A stretch of 8,318 nt of DNA from JBKBXU01 sp046313675 (GTDB lineage Bacteria; Bacteroidota; Bacteroidia; Cytophagales; Cytophagaceae): contig JBKBXU010000209.1 in NCBI GenBank assembly GCA_046313675.1, positions 1 through 8,318 on the forward strand, read 5' to 3'. Position numbers and translations under genes: made by a program. Below are positions 6,542 to 8,318 of the stretch, one piece after another; position 1 is the stretch's first letter; the number at the start of each line of letters is the position of its first letter. The notes below the pieces were generated by a model. The model saw only the letters and a program-made list of their open reading frames with translations, searched no databases and was not told where the DNA came from.

Positions 6542-6571
6542 CAAAGATATATTGTTATGGCAAAAATTCAA
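6542..6571 (-). promoter_or_regulatory. Consensus Bacteroidota promoter of the yciO-wbqC pair
   Basis: On the minus strand a TTG (6571-6569), 19 bases and TATCTTTG (6549-6542) match the Bacteroidota TTG/TAnnTTTG promoter exactly. Transcription would start near 6535, with a leader of about 38 bases to the ATG at 6497. It lies in the divergent spacer shared with mltG. For the plus strand I see only AT-rich sequence such as TTTTATATAAAG (6572-6583) and no convincing consensus promoter for mltG. Confidence 0.72.
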
Positions 6572-6603
6572 TTTTATATAAAGATTTTATAAATTGCCGG
6601 CCT

Positions 6604-7644
6604 ATGTTACGTTCCAAATCACCAACCTTTATAGCAGGGGCAATTTTAACTTTTGCCATCCTGCTTATTACGTTTACATTTTACGGATATCAGATATTTT
6701 TCTCCCCTAATTTCGCATTTGAGAAGAAAAAAGAATACCTGTACATTCCAACCGGAGCTGTTTTTACAGATGTCATTGATTCGCTGGAATCCAATGACCT
6801 CCTGCATCACAAAATGTCTTTTGCCTTCACTTCAAAACTTTTAGGATACCAGGACAACGTAAAGCCTGGACGGTATGCCGTTTACCAAAAAGAAACCAAC
6901 CTTAGCCTGATTCGCAGATTAAAAAGAGGAGAACAGGAACCGCTAAAACTTACTTTTAACAACATCCGCCTGAAAAAGGATTTTGCCGAACGAATCAGCG
7001 AGCGTATGGAATTTTCCTTCGAGGAGCTTGACAGTCTGCTGAATAGTCCGCAATACCTTGAAGAGCATGGGTTCAATTCCTACACCATCCTATCGATGTT
7101 TATCCCCAATACCTATGAAATTTTTTGGACAACTCCGGCTGATAAATTCTTTGAACGAATGCATAGTGAATATAAGAAATTCTGGAATGAGGAACGACTG
7201 GAAAAAGCCAAGGCAATCGGGTTAAGTCCGGTTGAAGTCACCACGCTTGCTTCCATTGTAGAAGCTGAAACCCGTATGAGCGATGAAAAACCAAGAGTGG
7301 CAGGTGTTTACATGAACCGCTTGAAAAAAGGCATGCTCCTTCAGGCAGATCCTACGGTGGTATATGCCATTGGAGACTTCACCATGAAACGCGTGTATAA
7401 AGGAGCTACCAAATTTGATTCACCATACAACACCTATATGTATGCTGGCCTGCCTCCCGGACCAATAAACATGCCTTCCATAACTTCCATGGATGCAGTA
7501 CTTAATTTCGAGAAACATAAGTACGAATACTTCTGTGCCTCACCTGATTTCTCAGGATATCATGTATTTGCTGAATCCTATGAGGCTCACCAGAAAAATG
7601 CCCGTTCGTATCAAAAAGCGCTTAACAAATCAAGAATCAGATAA
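6604..7644 (+). CDS. mltG: Endolytic murein transglycosylase MltG (YceG-like)
   Basis: MltG is an inner-membrane lytic transglycosylase that cleaves nascent peptidoglycan strands, helping set glycan length during wall synthesis. The 346-residue protein has a short basic N-terminus (MLRSKS) and one membrane segment at about 9-33, placing the rest in the periplasm. A LysM-like region at about 45-115 follows (YLYIPTGAVFTDVIDSL, KPGRYAV). The catalytic YceG domain runs from about 160 to 340. It carries TLASIVEAET (214-223), in which Glu220 aligns with the catalytic Glu218 of E. coli MltG, then NRLKKGMLLQADPTVVYA (238-255), YNTYMYAGLPPGPI (275-288) and the final GYHVFAES (318-325). Length and motif order are typical and nothing is missing. 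The ATG is the first in frame; the context is AT-rich with no Shine-Dalgarno sequence. Its stop is two bases before the thioesterase start, so the two are probably cotranscribed. Confidence 0.96.
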   Translation: MLRSKSPTFIAGAILTFAILLITFTFYGYQIFFSPNFAFEKKKEYLYIPTGAVFTDVIDSLESNDLLHHKMSFAFTSKLLGYQDNVKPGRYAVYQKETNLSLIRRLKRGEQEPLKLTFNNIRLKKDFAERISERMEFSFEELDSLLNSPQYLEEHGFNSYTILSMFIPNTYEIFWTTPADKFFERMHSEYKKFWNEERLEKAKAIGLSPVEVTTLASIVEAETRMSDEKPRVAGVYMNRLKKGMLLQADPTVVYAIGDFTMKRVYKGATKFDSPYNTYMYAGLPPGPINMPSITSMDAVLNFEKHKYEYFCASPDFSGYHVFAESYEAHQKNARSYQKALNKSRIR

Positions 7645-7646
7645 AA

Positions 7647-8066
7647 ATGCTTATACACGAGGTTGAAATAAGGGTGCGATACGCAGAAACGGACCAGATG
7701 GGCTACGTTTATTATGGAAACTATGCCACCTTTTTTGAAGTAGCAAGGGTAGAAACCTTCAGGCACATCGGCTTAAGTTATAAAGAACTGGAAGATATGG
7801 GCGTAATGATGCCTGTCCTGGAATATAAAACCAAATATATTAAGCCAGCCAAATACGATGATCTGCTTACCATTAAGGTGTTTATTAAAAAATTACCCTC
7901 TACCAGAATTCATTTTGAGTACGAAGTTTTTAACCAGGAGCAAATTTTATTAAACATTGCGGAGACAAGCCTTGTTTTTGTTAATACAGAAACCGGCAGG
8001 CCTTGTATTCCTCCGGACCATTTCATGAAAAAGATGGCTCCGTTTTTTAATGAAGAAGAAACTTAA
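7647..8066 (+). CDS. YbgC/FadM-type acyl-CoA thioesterase (hotdog fold)
   Basis: This 139-residue single-domain hotdog protein belongs to the 4-hydroxybenzoyl-CoA thioesterase/YbgC group, which hydrolyses acyl-CoA or related thioesters in the cytoplasm. The signature RYAETDQMGYVYYGNYATFF (11-30) holds the family's catalytic Asp (Asp16) and the MGxVYYxxY motif, followed by EVARVETFR on the long central helix. The rest (KYIKPAKYDDLLTIKV and FVNTETGRP) is the expected beta-sheet half. Length is normal. The substrate cannot be told from sequence. E. coli ybgC lies beside tol-pal genes; here the neighbours are mltG and a YihY-type membrane protein, again suggesting a link to the envelope or lipids. 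It starts two bases after mltG and its last 17 bases overlap the next gene. Confidence 0.93.
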   Translation: MLIHEVEIRVRYAETDQMGYVYYGNYATFFEVARVETFRHIGLSYKELEDMGVMMPVLEYKTKYIKPAKYDDLLTIKVFIKKLPSTRIHFEYEVFNQEQILLNIAETSLVFVNTETGRPCIPPDHFMKKMAPFFNEEET

Positions 8067-8318
8067 AGACTTTTATTATCAGAAAATAGCTAACCCAATT
8101 GAAAAAAGGTTAGACAAAATCCTTGTAACACGTCACCGTATCCCATTAAGTAAGATATTAGCTATATTCTTCCACAAGATGCTGAAAGAATACCCCGAAG
8201 AGAAAGCCAGCGCCATGGCGTTCAATTTTATTCTTTCAATTTTCCCCGGCATCATTTTCTTCTTCACGCTATTACCCTACATACCCATTCCCAATTTGAG
8301 GAATAATATTTTAGATTT
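8050..8318 (+). CDS. YihY/BrkB-family membrane protein, N-terminal part only
   Basis: The frame begins at ATG 8050, inside the last codons of the thioesterase gene, and stays open to the window edge (89 codons plus two bases). After a basic, probably cytoplasmic, N-terminus (MKKKLKDFYYQKIANPIEKR) and an amphipathic stretch (LSKILAIFFHKMLKEYPEEK) comes ASAMAFNFILSIFPGIIFFF (53-72), the first membrane helix. The small-residue A-x-A-x-A-F-x(4)-S-x-FP pattern is typical of the YihY/virulence-factor BrkB family, once misnamed RNase BN. The family's function is poorly defined; roles in transport or the envelope have been suggested. The 17-base overlap implies translational coupling to the thioesterase. 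The remaining helices lie outside the window. Confidence 0.85.
   Translation, partial: MKKKLKDFYYQKIANPIEKRLDKILVTRHRIPLSKILAIFFHKMLKEYPEEKASAMAFNFILSIFPGIIFFFTLLPYIPIPNLRNNILD

Noticed and set aside
1..8318. Search for tRNA or rRNA genes, insertion sequences, prophage genes, CRISPR-Cas or known defence clusters.
   Set aside because: No transposase, integrase, phage or defence-type protein and no recognisable RNA gene was seen; apart from the edge antitoxin-like gene and the secreted protein, the region reads as ordinary chromosomal housekeeping.

Overview
The window looks like chromosomal DNA from a Bacteroidota bacterium, most likely of the order Cytophagales. The evidence is AT-rich coding sequence, a secreted protein with a type IX secretion (T9SS) C-terminal sorting domain, promoters of the Bacteroidota form (TTG, about 19-20 bases, TAnnTTTG), general lack of Shine-Dalgarno sequences, and Bacteroidota-type versions of ClpC, the WbqC-like protein and MltG. 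The genus cannot be determined from the sequence alone.

Layout. The left two thirds is read from the minus strand. At the left edge is the N-terminal part of a small antitoxin-like protein (1-152), with a short palindrome directly upstream. An intergenic stretch containing a heptamer tandem repeat (242-290) follows, and the repeat runs into the stop codon of a 699-residue secreted protein (286-2385). That protein has a signal peptide, six tandem domains of about 95-110 residues and a T9SS sorting domain. A promoter precedes it, and then comes the intrinsic terminator of clpC. The clpC gene (2586-5132) is a complete ClpC AAA+ unfoldase with its own promoter. Further right are a WbqC-family gene (about 5242-5859, non-ATG start) and a YciO/TsaC-family gene (5868-6497). 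These two form a tight minus-strand pair driven by a textbook Bacteroidota promoter.

The right part is read from the plus strand and diverges from yciO. It is a compact run of mltG (6604-7644), a YbgC-like hotdog thioesterase (7647-8066) and the start of a YihY/BrkB-type membrane protein (8050 to the window end). The gaps are 2 bases and then a 17-base overlap, so these are probably one transcript.

How the genes relate. mltG, the thioesterase and the YihY protein suggest a cell-envelope transcription unit. clpC is protein quality control and is transcribed on its own. The secreted repeat protein is an independent accessory gene and the least familiar item here. I see no clear new multi-gene system. 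The best leads are the six-domain secreted protein with its outer four-cysteine and inner two-cysteine domains, the heptamer array at its 3' end, and the YciO-like rather than TsaC-like signature of the YrdC-domain protein.
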